Of a stretch of DNA of 7,524 bases, positions 1-6,352 are shown piece by piece. Each line of letters opens with the position of its first letter. The stretch's first letter is position 1. The stretch spans positions 1 through 7,524 of the forward strand of contig JAOAHK010000113.1 in NCBI GenBank assembly GCA_026415275.1, read 5' to 3'. This DNA comes from Anaerolineales bacterium (GTDB lineage Bacteria > Chloroflexota > Anaerolineae > Anaerolineales > UBA4823). A model generated the notes under the pieces. That model ran no database searches and was not told where the DNA came from. It was given only the letters and a program-made list of their open reading frames with translations. The position numbers and the translations under genes were made by a program.

Positions 1-683
1 AAGCTATCCACCGTGCGCGTCTTACCCACCACATAATCGACCACCATCTTCACCCCCAAGCGGCGCAGGTATTCTACCTCGCGCTCGACGATGTGCTTGG
101 GGAGGCGAAATTCTGGAATGCCATAGACCAAAACGCCGCCCATTTTATGCAGCGCCTCAAAGATGGTCACCTCATGGCCCAGCTTGATCAGATCACCGGC
201 AACGGTTAAGCCAGCCGGGCCGCCGCCGACAACCGCCACGCGCTTGCCCGTTGGGGGAGCGATCTCTGGCAGCATAAAATCGGTTTGAGCGGCTTCCCAA
301 TCGCCTAAGAACCGCTCCAAGCGCCCGATGGCGATCTGTCCCGCCTTCTTAAGCAAAGCACAGCCGCCCTCGCATTGTTCCTCTTGCGGACAGACGCGCC
401 CACATACAGAGGGGAGAGAGTTCTTTGCCTTTAGAATGCGCACGCCACGCTCGAAATCCCCTTCGGCAATGGCTTGGATAAAGCCGGGGATATCCACCTC
501 CACCGGGCACTTCTCGACACAGCCGGGCTTTTTGCACTGAATGCAGCGGGAGGCTTCTTCCATGGCTAGTTTGGCATCGTAACCAAGGGCTACCTCTTCA
601 AAGTTCCTTCGCCGCACCTCCACAGGTTGCTTGGGCATCGGACGGCGATTTAAGTCGAGACCTTTTTTGACCGGTTGTTCCAT
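1..683 (-). CDS. NfnL / glutamate synthase small-subunit-type FAD oxidoreductase, 3'-truncated by window edge
   Basis: The first 227 residues are present; the family is usually about 460-480 residues, so the C-terminal half lies left of the window. Cysteines at 47, 50, 55, 59 and 94, 98, 104, 108 form the N-terminal ferredoxin-like domain that binds two [4Fe-4S] clusters in GltD/NfnL proteins. A Rossmann FAD motif (VVGGGPAGL, residues 151-159) follows, then the conserved MGGVLVYGIPEFRLPK stretch (181-196). The ATG at 683 is preceded by AGGAG with a 6-nt spacer, and the gap after the preceding stop is 11 bp. Proteins of this type either feed NADPH electrons to glutamate synthase or form the large subunit of NADH-dependent ferredoxin:NADP+ oxidoreductase (Nfn). 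The NfnS-like gene directly upstream, in the usual S-then-L order, favours the Nfn-type role. No glutamate synthase large-subunit gene is visible. The family call is firm; the specific role is inferred. Confidence 0.9.
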   Translation of the reverse strand, partial: MEQPVKKGLDLNRRPMPKQPVEVRRRNFEEVALGYDAKLAMEEASRCIQCKKPGCVEKCPVEVDIPGFIQAIAEGDFERGVRILKAKNSLPSVCGRVCPQEEQCEGGCALLKKAGQIAIGRLERFLGDWEAAQTDFMLPEIAPPTGKRVAVVGGGPAGLTVAGDLIKLGHEVTIFEALHKMGGVLVYGIPEFRLPKHIVEREVEYLRRLGVKMVVDYVVGKTRTVDS

Positions 684-687
684 AATG

Positions 688-696
688 CTCTCCTCT
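688..696 (-). promoter_or_regulatory. Ribosome binding site of the NfnL-like gene
   Basis: The minus strand reads AGAGGAGAG here. Its AGGAG core lies 6 nt before the ATG at 683. It overlaps the TAG stop of the upstream NfnS-like gene (697-695), so ribosomes finishing that gene would sit on this site, favouring coupled translation. Confidence 0.7.
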
Positions 697-1519
697 ACAA
701 CGGGCGGGTAGTGCGCAATGGGATCACTTCTTCTGGCAGATAGGCTTTGCGCCGCTGGGTCAATTCTGCCCAATCCACTTGATGCCCATCGAAGTGCGGT
801 CCATCCACACAGGCAAACTTGGTCTCCGAATTAACAGTCACCCGGCAAACCCCGCACATCCCGGTGCCATCGATCATCAACGTATTCAAAGTAACCATAG
901 TTTTGATTTTCAACGGCAGAGTTTCCTGTGAGCCACGCATCATCAGGTAATTGCAACCGTTGAGGATTACGCGGTCGATGCGCATGGGTAAGGTGCGGAT
1001 AACCTCGGCTAAACTGCCAATATGGCCGCGTTTCCCCCGTGTGCCATCGCGCGTGAGGTAGATCACTCGATCGGCGATTGAACTAAGTTTCTCCTGCCAG
1101 TAGAGCAAAAACGAAGAACGGGCTTCTAAAACACAGACGACAGTGTTGCCCGCTTCCTTCAAGGCACGAGCAATGGGGTAAATACTGCCAATGCCATAAC
1201 AGCCGCCCACACACAGCACAGATCCATAGCGATCAATTTCCATCGGCTTTCCTAACGGACCAACCACTGTAGGCAGGGTTTGCTCAGCTTTCAAGGTCGC
1301 CAGTTTTGCCGTTGAGCGACCGACATTGAGATACACAACGGTGACCGTGCCGGCTTCGGCGTTCCAGTCGGCAAGAGTGAGCGGGATGCGCTCACCATCC
1401 TCTTCGGGGCGGAAGATGGCAAATTGGCCTGGCTTAGCGCCCTTTGCCACGTCGGGGGCTTGCACCGTCATCACATGAACATTGGGGACCACCATGCGGT
1501 TTTCGATGATCTTGAACAT
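695..1519 (-). CDS. NfnS-like FAD/NAD-binding [2Fe-2S] reductase (sulfide/dihydroorotate dehydrogenase electron-transfer type)
   Basis: This 274-residue protein has the normal length for NfnS / sulfide dehydrogenase beta / PyrK-like proteins of the ferredoxin-NADP reductase superfamily. The FAD-binding barrel is seen at residues 43-51 (ERIPLTLAD) and the VGPLG turn at 86-90. The nucleotide-binding domain starts with GGCYGIGSIYPIARAL (105-120), where the family usually has GGGxGxAPxYPI. The [2Fe-2S] site near the C-terminus is DGTGMCGVC...FAC, with D217, C222, C225 and C237; NfnS proteins are known for an Asp plus three Cys ligand set. In Nfn this subunit binds NAD(H) and its FAD relays electrons to the large subunit, which follows 11 bp downstream. 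I start at the ATG at 1519 because AGAGGT lies 7 nt before it. The ATG at 1525, in a TAATG overlap with the previous stop, would add two residues but leaves only 1 nt of spacing. Confidence 0.9.
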   Translation of the reverse strand: MFKIIENRMVVPNVHVMTVQAPDVAKGAKPGQFAIFRPEEDGERIPLTLADWNAEAGTVTVVYLNVGRSTAKLATLKAEQTLPTVVGPLGKPMEIDRYGSVLCVGGCYGIGSIYPIARALKEAGNTVVCVLEARSSFLLYWQEKLSSIADRVIYLTRDGTRGKRGHIGSLAEVIRTLPMRIDRVILNGCNYLMMRGSQETLPLKIKTMVTLNTLMIDGTGMCGVCRVTVNSETKFACVDGPHFDGHQVDWAELTQRRKAYLPEEVIPLRTTRPL

Positions 1520-1524
1520 AGTCA

Positions 1525-3753
1525 TTACCTCTGTGTTTGTAACCACTGCCAGCCTTGTACCCAATAGCTGAGCGGATAGGACAGGTATTCAAGTTCTGAA
1601 GTGGGTAGGGGTTGGCGCAATTTGTGGTCAGAGCCAATCGTCAAATTGAAGCGGTCGACCGTACCACCCTCCCAGAAACCACTCACTACGCGCGTAATTT
1701 CGGCGCGAATTTCTTCCGCATTGTTGAAATCAAAACCTCTGGCACCCATCGAGCGGGCAATTAGACAGAGCATTTGCCACGCCGGCAACGATTCGCCATA
1801 GGGTGCAACCGCAGCATGTCCAATGTGCATTACGCCAGCGTAGTCGATCCACGAGGCACTGCCTTCGCTGAAGGCTGCCAACGGCAGGAGGAGATCAACC
1901 CGCCGCTTAGCTGGAGGATAGAAATGTTGTGTAACCACAAAGACCGATTCGGGCAAATCCTCAGGGGGATTTTCACCAATTGTCATCAAAACTCGCAAAC
2001 GCCCCTTCTGTTGCCAGAAGAGCGGATCAGTTGAGATAGCCGGCAGAGGGGTTGACCAACGGCCCATCACCCTTTGGCGTTGAGCTTCATCGTCTAAGCC
2101 AAAGCCGCCGGGCAAAAGATGGGGAAAGGCGCCCATCATCAGGGAGCCACTCAGGTTGCCCTGCGCTGGCAGGGGAATGACGATTGCATGAAGGGCATCG
2201 GCAAGCGCTTGTACCGCTTGAAGCAGGGCTTTGTTCTTTTCCGATTCTAAAGCATCGGGTCCGACCAAGATCACCAAGGGTGAGAGAACCAGATGCTTTG
2301 CAGCGCGTTCCAGTGCTGAACGTTGTTCCTTGGAGAGTGTCTTTGCGGAGGGCGTTTTTCCTTGGACGCAGCGGATTAGTTCGTTCAATAGAACTGCTTC
2401 TTGCCCTGGCATTGCCCGCAGTTCTTCATCGGCAAACAGGGAAAGGTTGTGGGGCTTTGAGTGGAAGGTGACCAGTACTGCACCGCGACGGCGAGCTTGC
2501 ACCAGTTTGTATTCCACAACAGCCTGGAGATAGCGCGTATCCAAACCAACACAGAGCACAGACCGCGCCGTTGAAAGCGCGTGCAACGAGACGGATTGCT
2601 TGAGAAGCCCAATCACTTGAGGGAAACCATGGCCATAGCGCTGAGCAGCTAACGTGCTGACCTGATGGGTGCGCATGACCACCCGGGCAAACTTTTGGGC
2701 AATATATAGGTCTTCATTGCTGCTGCTATCGGAAATCAACAAACCGAAGTTCTCTGACGGACAATTGAACAACTTCTCAGCGAGAATTTGCGCAGCATCC
2801 TCCCAAGAGATTTGCCGGAAACCTGTGCCTTCCCACAATTGAGGTGCTTTTAGCCGTTGAGGATGATTGACCAGTTCGGGAATGCCAAAGCGTCCGGCAA
2901 GGCATAAGGGGCCTTCTCCCAACAGGTCAACAGGCAGACTATTGATCACCTGCCCTTTTTTGGTCAACAAGCGCATCTCACAATTGAGTGCGCAAAGTGG
3001 GCAAATTGCCTTACTCTCTCCATCAGGCATGCCATCCCATTTCGAGTACTTCTCAACCAGCGCCCCGGTGGGGCAAACTTCCACACAGGCACCGCAGAAA
3101 CTACAACCAGCCTCCACATGGCTGCGCCCAAAGGCTGTTCCTACCATTGTGAAGTTCCCGCGCTCGACATAAGTCAACGTCGTCGCAAAATGCAACGCCT
3201 CGCAGACTCGCAAACAACGCCCGCACAAGATGCACAAGTTATAATCCCGATCGAAGAAAGGATCGCCCTTTTCGACCGGATAGCCGCGGTAAAAGACCGG
3301 ATAAGGAGATTGACCATCCAAGCCAATGCGCACGACCAGCTCTTGCAATTCGCACAATCCGTCCATTGAACAAGAGCGACAGCCAGTGGTCACACCGCTT
3401 TTGCGCAAGGTGATCATGCACTCGTCACAGTGGTCTTGTTCAGGGCAGATCAGACAACTGACCGGATGTTCGCTGAGCAGCAGGCGTAAAATCTCCGAGC
3501 GCAGGGCTTGCAAGCGCGGGGAATGGGTGCGCACCACCATCCCCTCCTCGACCGGTGTCGTGCACGCGGCTGGTGTTTTTGGAGACCCCTCTACTTCAAC
3601 GATACACAAACGGCAGGAGCCATGTGGGGTAAGATGAGCATAATCACACAGGGTGGGAATATAAAAGCCATAGCGGCGAGCAGTTTGCAAAATCGTCTCG
3701 CCTTTTTGGGCTTCTAGAACTCGTCCGTCGATGGTCATGCGCAATGTGCTCAT
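1525..3753 (-). CDS. nuoG: NuoG-like iron-sulfur subunit with degenerate molybdopterin domain
   Basis: The 742-residue protein is built as an electron wire. A plant-type [2Fe-2S] domain has C36, C47, C50, C64. A NuoG-type His-Cys cluster has H96, C100, C103, C109. Extra cysteines C112, C125, C128, C134 end in the CELQ signature. Two ferredoxin clusters follow (C174/177/180/184 and C217/220/223/227), then a [4Fe-4S] site of the molybdopterin-oxidoreductase family (C251, C254, C258, C284). The remaining part, about 285-742, resembles the Mo-binding domain. However, the region around 365-376, where formate dehydrogenases carry catalytic Cys or Sec, reads STLAAQRYGHG and has none. No C-terminal dinucleotide-binding domain was recognised, and no H-cluster motif is present. 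It probably takes electrons from the NuoF-like FMN protein and distributes them within a soluble complex. The start is supported by AGGAGG 7 nt upstream. It overlaps the nuoF stop as ATGA and ends at the next gene's start. An inactive formate dehydrogenase or HydA relative is the alternative name. Confidence 0.9.
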   Translation of the reverse strand: MSTLRMTIDGRVLEAQKGETILQTARRYGFYIPTLCDYAHLTPHGSCRLCIVEVEGSPKTPAACTTPVEEGMVVRTHSPRLQALRSEILRLLLSEHPVSCLICPEQDHCDECMITLRKSGVTTGCRSCSMDGLCELQELVVRIGLDGQSPYPVFYRGYPVEKGDPFFDRDYNLCILCGRCLRVCEALHFATTLTYVERGNFTMVGTAFGRSHVEAGCSFCGACVEVCPTGALVEKYSKWDGMPDGESKAICPLCALNCEMRLLTKKGQVINSLPVDLLGEGPLCLAGRFGIPELVNHPQRLKAPQLWEGTGFRQISWEDAAQILAEKLFNCPSENFGLLISDSSSNEDLYIAQKFARVVMRTHQVSTLAAQRYGHGFPQVIGLLKQSVSLHALSTARSVLCVGLDTRYLQAVVEYKLVQARRRGAVLVTFHSKPHNLSLFADEELRAMPGQEAVLLNELIRCVQGKTPSAKTLSKEQRSALERAAKHLVLSPLVILVGPDALESEKNKALLQAVQALADALHAIVIPLPAQGNLSGSLMMGAFPHLLPGGFGLDDEAQRQRVMGRWSTPLPAISTDPLFWQQKGRLRVLMTIGENPPEDLPESVFVVTQHFYPPAKRRVDLLLPLAAFSEGSASWIDYAGVMHIGHAAVAPYGESLPAWQMLCLIARSMGARGFDFNNAEEIRAEITRVVSGFWEGGTVDRFNLTIGSDHKLRQPLPTSELEYLSYPLSYWVQGWQWLQTQR
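1527..1532 (-). promoter_or_regulatory. Ribosome binding site that decides the NfnS-like start
   Basis: AGAGGT on the minus strand is 7 nt from the ATG at 1519 but only 1 nt from the ATG at 1525, so 1519 is the better start. The site lies inside the last codons of the NuoG-like gene, which implies translational coupling. Confidence 0.65.
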
Positions 3754-5657
3754 AAGGTCACCTCCTGCGGTTGGCGGGCAGCGATGGGCACGCCGACAAT
3801 GGCATCAAACTTACAGGCTTCGACACAGGCGCGGCATTTGATGCACAACTCGACATCAATGGTATGAGGTTCTTTTTTCTCGCCGCGCACTGCACCGCTG
3901 GAACAGACTTGAATACAACGCCCGCAGCCGCTGCATTTTTCGGCAAGGATGCGATACTCGAAGAGCGCAGTGCAAACGGCTGCCGGGCAATAGCGCCCCT
4001 GAATGTGGGTAAGGTATTCATTCATGAAGTACTTCAGAGTGGTCAACACGGGGTTGGGCGCCGTCTGGCCGCCGCCGCACAAGGCTGTGCGCTGCATCGT
4101 ATCGGCAACTTTGTAGAGCACATCCAAGTCTTCTATCTCTCCCTCGCCGCGGGCAATTTTTTCGAGGGTTTCGACCAAGATGCGCGTGCCAATGCGGCAA
4201 GGCGTGCATTTCCCACAAGACTCACTCTCAGAGAAGGTCAAAAAATAGCGTGCTAGATCAACGATGCAGGTTGATTCGTCCAACACAATCAAACCGCCCG
4301 AACCCATAATTGAACCGCTGGCGCGCATGTTTTCGTAATCGACTGGCGTGTCTAAGTGAGCTGCCGAAAGACAACCGCCTAGGGGTCCTCCCGTTTGAAC
4401 TGCTTTAAAGGGCTTAATCGTGCCGCCACCGATGTCAAAGACAATCTGACGCAAGGTCATCCCCAACGGCACCTCAATCAAGCCGGTATGGCGAGCTTTG
4501 CCAACCAAGGAGAAGGTCTTCGTGCCGGCATTGCCCGGCGAGCCCAATTTGCTGAACCACTGCCCGCCATTGCGTAAAATGTTTGGCAGAATGCCAAAAG
4601 TTTCGGTGTTATTGATCAGCGTTGGGTAGCCGCGATAGCCCTTTTCAGCCGGAAATGGCGGGCGCGGCCGCGGCATGCCCCGTTCACCTTCCAATGAGGC
4701 AATCAAGGCTGTTTCCTCGCCGCAGACAAAAGCCCCGGCTCCTTCTTTGACTTCGATATCGAAACGAAATCCACTGCCAAAGATATTCTCTCCCAAGAAG
4801 CCATACTGGCGCATCTGTTGGATGGCATGACGCAAGCGAGCGACAGCAAGGGGATACTCGGCGCGCACGTAGACAAATCCTTGCTGCGCGCCGATGGCGA
4901 AACCGGCAATCAACATCCCCTCTAACACCGCATGGGGATCACCCTCGAGCAAGGAACGATTCATAAATGCGCCGGGGTCACCTTCATCAGCATTGCAGAT
5001 GACAAACTTCTTTTCACCCGCAGCAGCACGGCAGATTTCCCATTTTCTGTACGTCGGGAAGCCAGCGCCGCCCCGACCGCGCAGACCTGATTCTTTGACC
5101 TCTTCGATAACGCCCAAAGGTCCCTTTTCAAGCGCCCGAATAAAACCCACGTAACCGTCATGGGCAAGGTAATGATCGATCTCTTGCGGATCGATCAATC
5201 CACAATTGCGCAAGATGACTCGCACCTGTGGCTTCAGCATCGGCAGATCAAAGAAGCGAGGAATGCCGCTCTGTTCCGTAAAGCTCTCGCCGCCAAAATG
5301 GCCAACGGCTAACTTTGGTGAGAGATCGCCCTCTAACAACGCGGCGCGCAGAATGCGCTTTGCTTTTTCTGGAGTCACTTTGGAATAGGCGATGCGCGGC
5401 AACCTCGGCAACTGCACGTCCATGAGTGGCTCTAAATAACAGGGGCCGATACAGCCCACCTGGAGAACATTGGCAGCGAAATTGAGTTCTTGCAGAGTTT
5501 CCTGAACAGCCTGCAGGGTTTGTAAGGCGCCAGCAGCACGGCCACAAGAGGCTGCACCGAGATAAATCAACGGTTTTGACCCATCTTGCAGGGCAGCCCA
5601 TGTTTCCCGTGCTCGGCGTTGTAAGGCAGTAAATTGGGGATAGGCGGTCTCGTTCAT
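3750..5657 (-). CDS. nuoF: NuoF/HydB-like NADH-binding FMN subunit with C-terminal 2x[4Fe-4S] domain
   Basis: This 635-residue protein is longer than classical NuoF (about 430-450) because it has extra domains at both ends, as in HydB of trimeric hydrogenases and related NADH-linked enzymes. A thioredoxin-like N-terminus has C38, C69, C73. The FMN loop is GLRGRGGAGFP (191-201), followed by NADEGDPGAF (222-231) and GAGAFVCGEETAL (about 307-319), which form the NADH/FMN pocket. The NuoF [4Fe-4S] cluster uses C481, C484, C487 and C527. An H/C/C group (H550, C557, C562) resembles the metal site seen near the HydB C-terminus. Two ferredoxin clusters use C575/578/581/585 and C605/608/611/615. It oxidises or reduces NAD(H) at FMN and passes electrons to the NuoE- and NuoG-like partners. 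I prefer the ATG at 5657, preceded by GGAGAG, over an upstream TTG at 5672. The gene starts 15 bp after the nuoE stop and overlaps the next gene by 4 bp. Confidence 0.95.
   Translation of the reverse strand: MNETAYPQFTALQRRARETWAALQDGSKPLIYLGAASCGRAAGALQTLQAVQETLQELNFAANVLQVGCIGPCYLEPLMDVQLPRLPRIAYSKVTPEKAKRILRAALLEGDLSPKLAVGHFGGESFTEQSGIPRFFDLPMLKPQVRVILRNCGLIDPQEIDHYLAHDGYVGFIRALEKGPLGVIEEVKESGLRGRGGAGFPTYRKWEICRAAAGEKKFVICNADEGDPGAFMNRSLLEGDPHAVLEGMLIAGFAIGAQQGFVYVRAEYPLAVARLRHAIQQMRQYGFLGENIFGSGFRFDIEVKEGAGAFVCGEETALIASLEGERGMPRPRPPFPAEKGYRGYPTLINNTETFGILPNILRNGGQWFSKLGSPGNAGTKTFSLVGKARHTGLIEVPLGMTLRQIVFDIGGGTIKPFKAVQTGGPLGGCLSAAHLDTPVDYENMRASGSIMGSGGLIVLDESTCIVDLARYFLTFSESESCGKCTPCRIGTRILVETLEKIARGEGEIEDLDVLYKVADTMQRTALCGGGQTAPNPVLTTLKYFMNEYLTHIQGRYCPAAVCTALFEYRILAEKCSGCGRCIQVCSSGAVRGEKKEPHTIDVELCIKCRACVEACKFDAIVGVPIAARQPQEVTL
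3758..3766 (-). promoter_or_regulatory. Strong ribosome binding site of the NuoG-like gene
   Basis: AGGAGGTGA is a near-perfect anti-16S match, with the AGGAGG core 7 nt before the ATG at 3753. It lies within the nuoF coding end and fixes this start over the in-frame ATG at 3738. Confidence 0.8.
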
Positions 5658-5660
5658 TGT

Positions 5661-5666
5661 CTCTCC
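5661..5666 (-). promoter_or_regulatory. Ribosome binding site that decides the nuoF start
   Basis: GGAGAG on the minus strand, with its GGAG core 5 nt before the ATG at 5657. It lies downstream of the in-frame TTG at 5672, so it serves the ATG and argues against the TTG start. Confidence 0.7.
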
Positions 5667-5672
5667 GTTCAA

Positions 5673-6185
5673 TCAAGCAGGAGCGGGGATCGAGAGAGGT
5701 TTATCATCTGCTTCCGTTAGTGCAGGTTGAGACTTGCGAAGTTCATTCAATTTTTTTATCAACCGATCGGTAGTCATCTTTGCGTAAATTACCCCATCGA
5801 TCTCGACCACTGCAGCTTGGGCACAGCACCCCAAGCAAGCCACTTCCTCATAGTCTATTGCGCCATCAGGGGTTGTCTCGCCCGAATGAATATGTAATTG
5901 CTTTTCTACCTCTTGAGCAAGTTGCACACCACCTTGCACATGGCAAGCGGTGCCTAAGCACACCTTGAGGTGATGCTTGCCCGGTCTCTGAAAGCGAAAT
6001 TGGGAGTAAAATGAAGCGACACCGTAGATATGGTTTTCCGAGATTTTTAGCAGCTGGGCAATTTGGCGCACCGACTGTTCAGAAATATATCCTTCGAGCT
6101 GTTGAATGCGTTGCAACAAGGGAATTAGGTTGCCTGGATCACAATCGTCCTCTTGGATAAACTGGATGAATGCTGAATTGTCCAT
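5673..6185 (-). CDS. nuoE: NuoE-like [2Fe-2S] thioredoxin-fold subunit
   Basis: At 170 residues the protein matches the normal NuoE/HydC length. An N-terminal helical domain (about 1-65) includes the family-typical IYGVASFYSQF stretch (53-63). The thioredoxin-fold domain has the canonical ligand pattern C-x4-C (C76, C81) and C-x3-C (C117, C121) for one [2Fe-2S] cluster. The subunit docks on the FMN protein encoded next and takes part in electron transfer around the flavin. It is the first gene of the minus-strand operon. I choose the ATG at 6185 (MDNSAF), with AGAGG 10 nt upstream. The reading frame extends to an ATG at 6233, but that 16-residue extension does not look like NuoE and would cross a hairpin in the leader. 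The C-terminal 20 residues are Pro/Ala-rich and probably disordered. Confidence 0.93.
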   Translation of the reverse strand: MDNSAFIQFIQEDDCDPGNLIPLLQRIQQLEGYISEQSVRQIAQLLKISENHIYGVASFYSQFRFQRPGKHHLKVCLGTACHVQGGVQLAQEVEKQLHIHSGETTPDGAIDYEEVACLGCCAQAAVVEIDGVIYAKMTTDRLIKKLNELRKSQPALTEADDKPLSIPAPA

Positions 6186-6204
6186 TGTCCTGTTTCCTCT
6201 TAGA

Positions 6205-6223
6205 GATGTCGGGAATTGACATC
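6205..6223 (-). repeat. Small inverted repeat in the nuoE leader
   Basis: GATGTC and GACATC form a perfect 6-bp dyad with a 7-nt spacer, 20 nt before the nuoE start. In the minus-strand transcript it could form a weak hairpin just ahead of the ribosome binding site. It has no T-tract, so it is not an intrinsic terminator. Functional meaning is uncertain. Confidence 0.35.
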
Positions 6224-6255
6224 CCATGAACAAAGATGATTGATTTTGAACGGTT

Positions 6256-6286
6256 TTGAAAGATTTTTACTCAGTCTGAGTATAAA
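6256..6286 (+). promoter_or_regulatory. Candidate promoter of the Nudix gene
   Basis: TTGAAA (6256-6261) and TATAAA (6281-6286) have a 19-nt spacer, somewhat longer than ideal. Transcription would start near 6293, about 65 nt before the Nudix ATG. It overlaps the candidate minus-strand promoter face to face, so the two would compete or be controlled together. Confidence 0.4.
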
Positions 6287-6292
6287 TAGCAA
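6264..6292 (-). promoter_or_regulatory. Candidate sigma-70-type promoter of the redox operon
   Basis: On the minus strand, TTGCTA (6292-6287) and TAAAAA (6269-6264) are separated by 17 nt. Each hexamer matches four of six consensus bases. Transcription would begin near 6257, giving a leader of about 70 nt before nuoE. The 15-bp palindrome at 6268-6282 lies almost wholly in the spacer. An alternative -10, TATACT at 6284-6279, has no good -35. Weak matches in AT-rich DNA make this tentative. Confidence 0.4.
6268..6282. promoter_or_regulatory. Perfect 15-bp palindrome, candidate operator
   Basis: TACTCAG-T-CTGAGTA is a perfect inverted repeat with a one-base centre. It sits between the -35 and -10 elements of both candidate promoters, where a bound dimeric repressor would block both. 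I cannot assign a regulator family from the sequence alone. Confidence 0.5.
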
Positions 6293-6307
6293 ATAAAATT
6301 TTAGATA

Positions 6308-6321
6308 GTGATAAATATCAC
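6308..6321. promoter_or_regulatory. CRP/FNR-like (or Rex-like) binding site
   Basis: GTGAT-AAAT-ATCAC is a perfect dyad. With its flanks, it matches the CRP consensus TGTGAT-N4-ATCACA at 11 of 12 positions. The NADH-sensing repressor Rex shares GTGA-N6-TCAC but usually reads TTGTGAA-N4-TTCACAA, so Rex fits less well. The centre is about 58 bp upstream of the predicted nuo start site, close to a class I activator position, and about 22 bp downstream of the predicted Nudix start site. Confidence 0.45.
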
Positions 6322-6346
6322 ATATCCACTCGACAAAGGGAAGTAT

Positions 6347-6352
6347 GGAGGT
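6347..6352 (+). promoter_or_regulatory. Ribosome binding site of the Nudix gene
   Basis: GGAGGT lies 6 nt before the ATG at 6359, fixing that start over the in-frame GTG at 6308, which falls inside the regulatory dyad. Confidence 0.8.

Noticed and set aside
695..1564. Longer NfnS-like protein starting at 1564
   Set aside because: The added N-terminus lies inside the NuoG-like gene and is not family-like; a well-placed AGAGGT precedes the ATG at 1519.
1525..3753. [FeFe]-hydrogenase catalytic subunit (HydA)
   Set aside because: The N-terminal cluster order is HydA-like, but none of the H-cluster cysteine motifs (TSCCP, MPCxxK, GGC) occurs in the C-terminal half.
1525..3753. Active NAD-dependent formate dehydrogenase alpha subunit
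   Set aside because: No Cys or in-frame TGA (Sec) is present at the metal-ligand position, and the C-terminal dinucleotide-binding domain is not recognisable.
3771..4256. 161-codon plus-strand open frame
   Set aside because: It lies antisense within the nuoF C-terminal domain, has no recognisable domain, and is explained as a shadow of that gene.
3750..6185. Complete respiratory complex I operon
   Set aside because: Only E, F and G homologues occur. The following genes are Nfn-like rather than membrane subunits, and the NuoF is the long HydB-like form.
6205..6223. Riboswitch or attenuator in the nuoE leader
   Set aside because: Only one short 6-bp dyad is seen in a leader of about 70 nt, with no T-run or recognisable aptamer.
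5673..6233. Longer NuoE starting at the ATG at 6233
   Set aside because: The 16 extra residues have no NuoE character and no good ribosome binding site was seen; the ATG at 6185 gives the normal family length.
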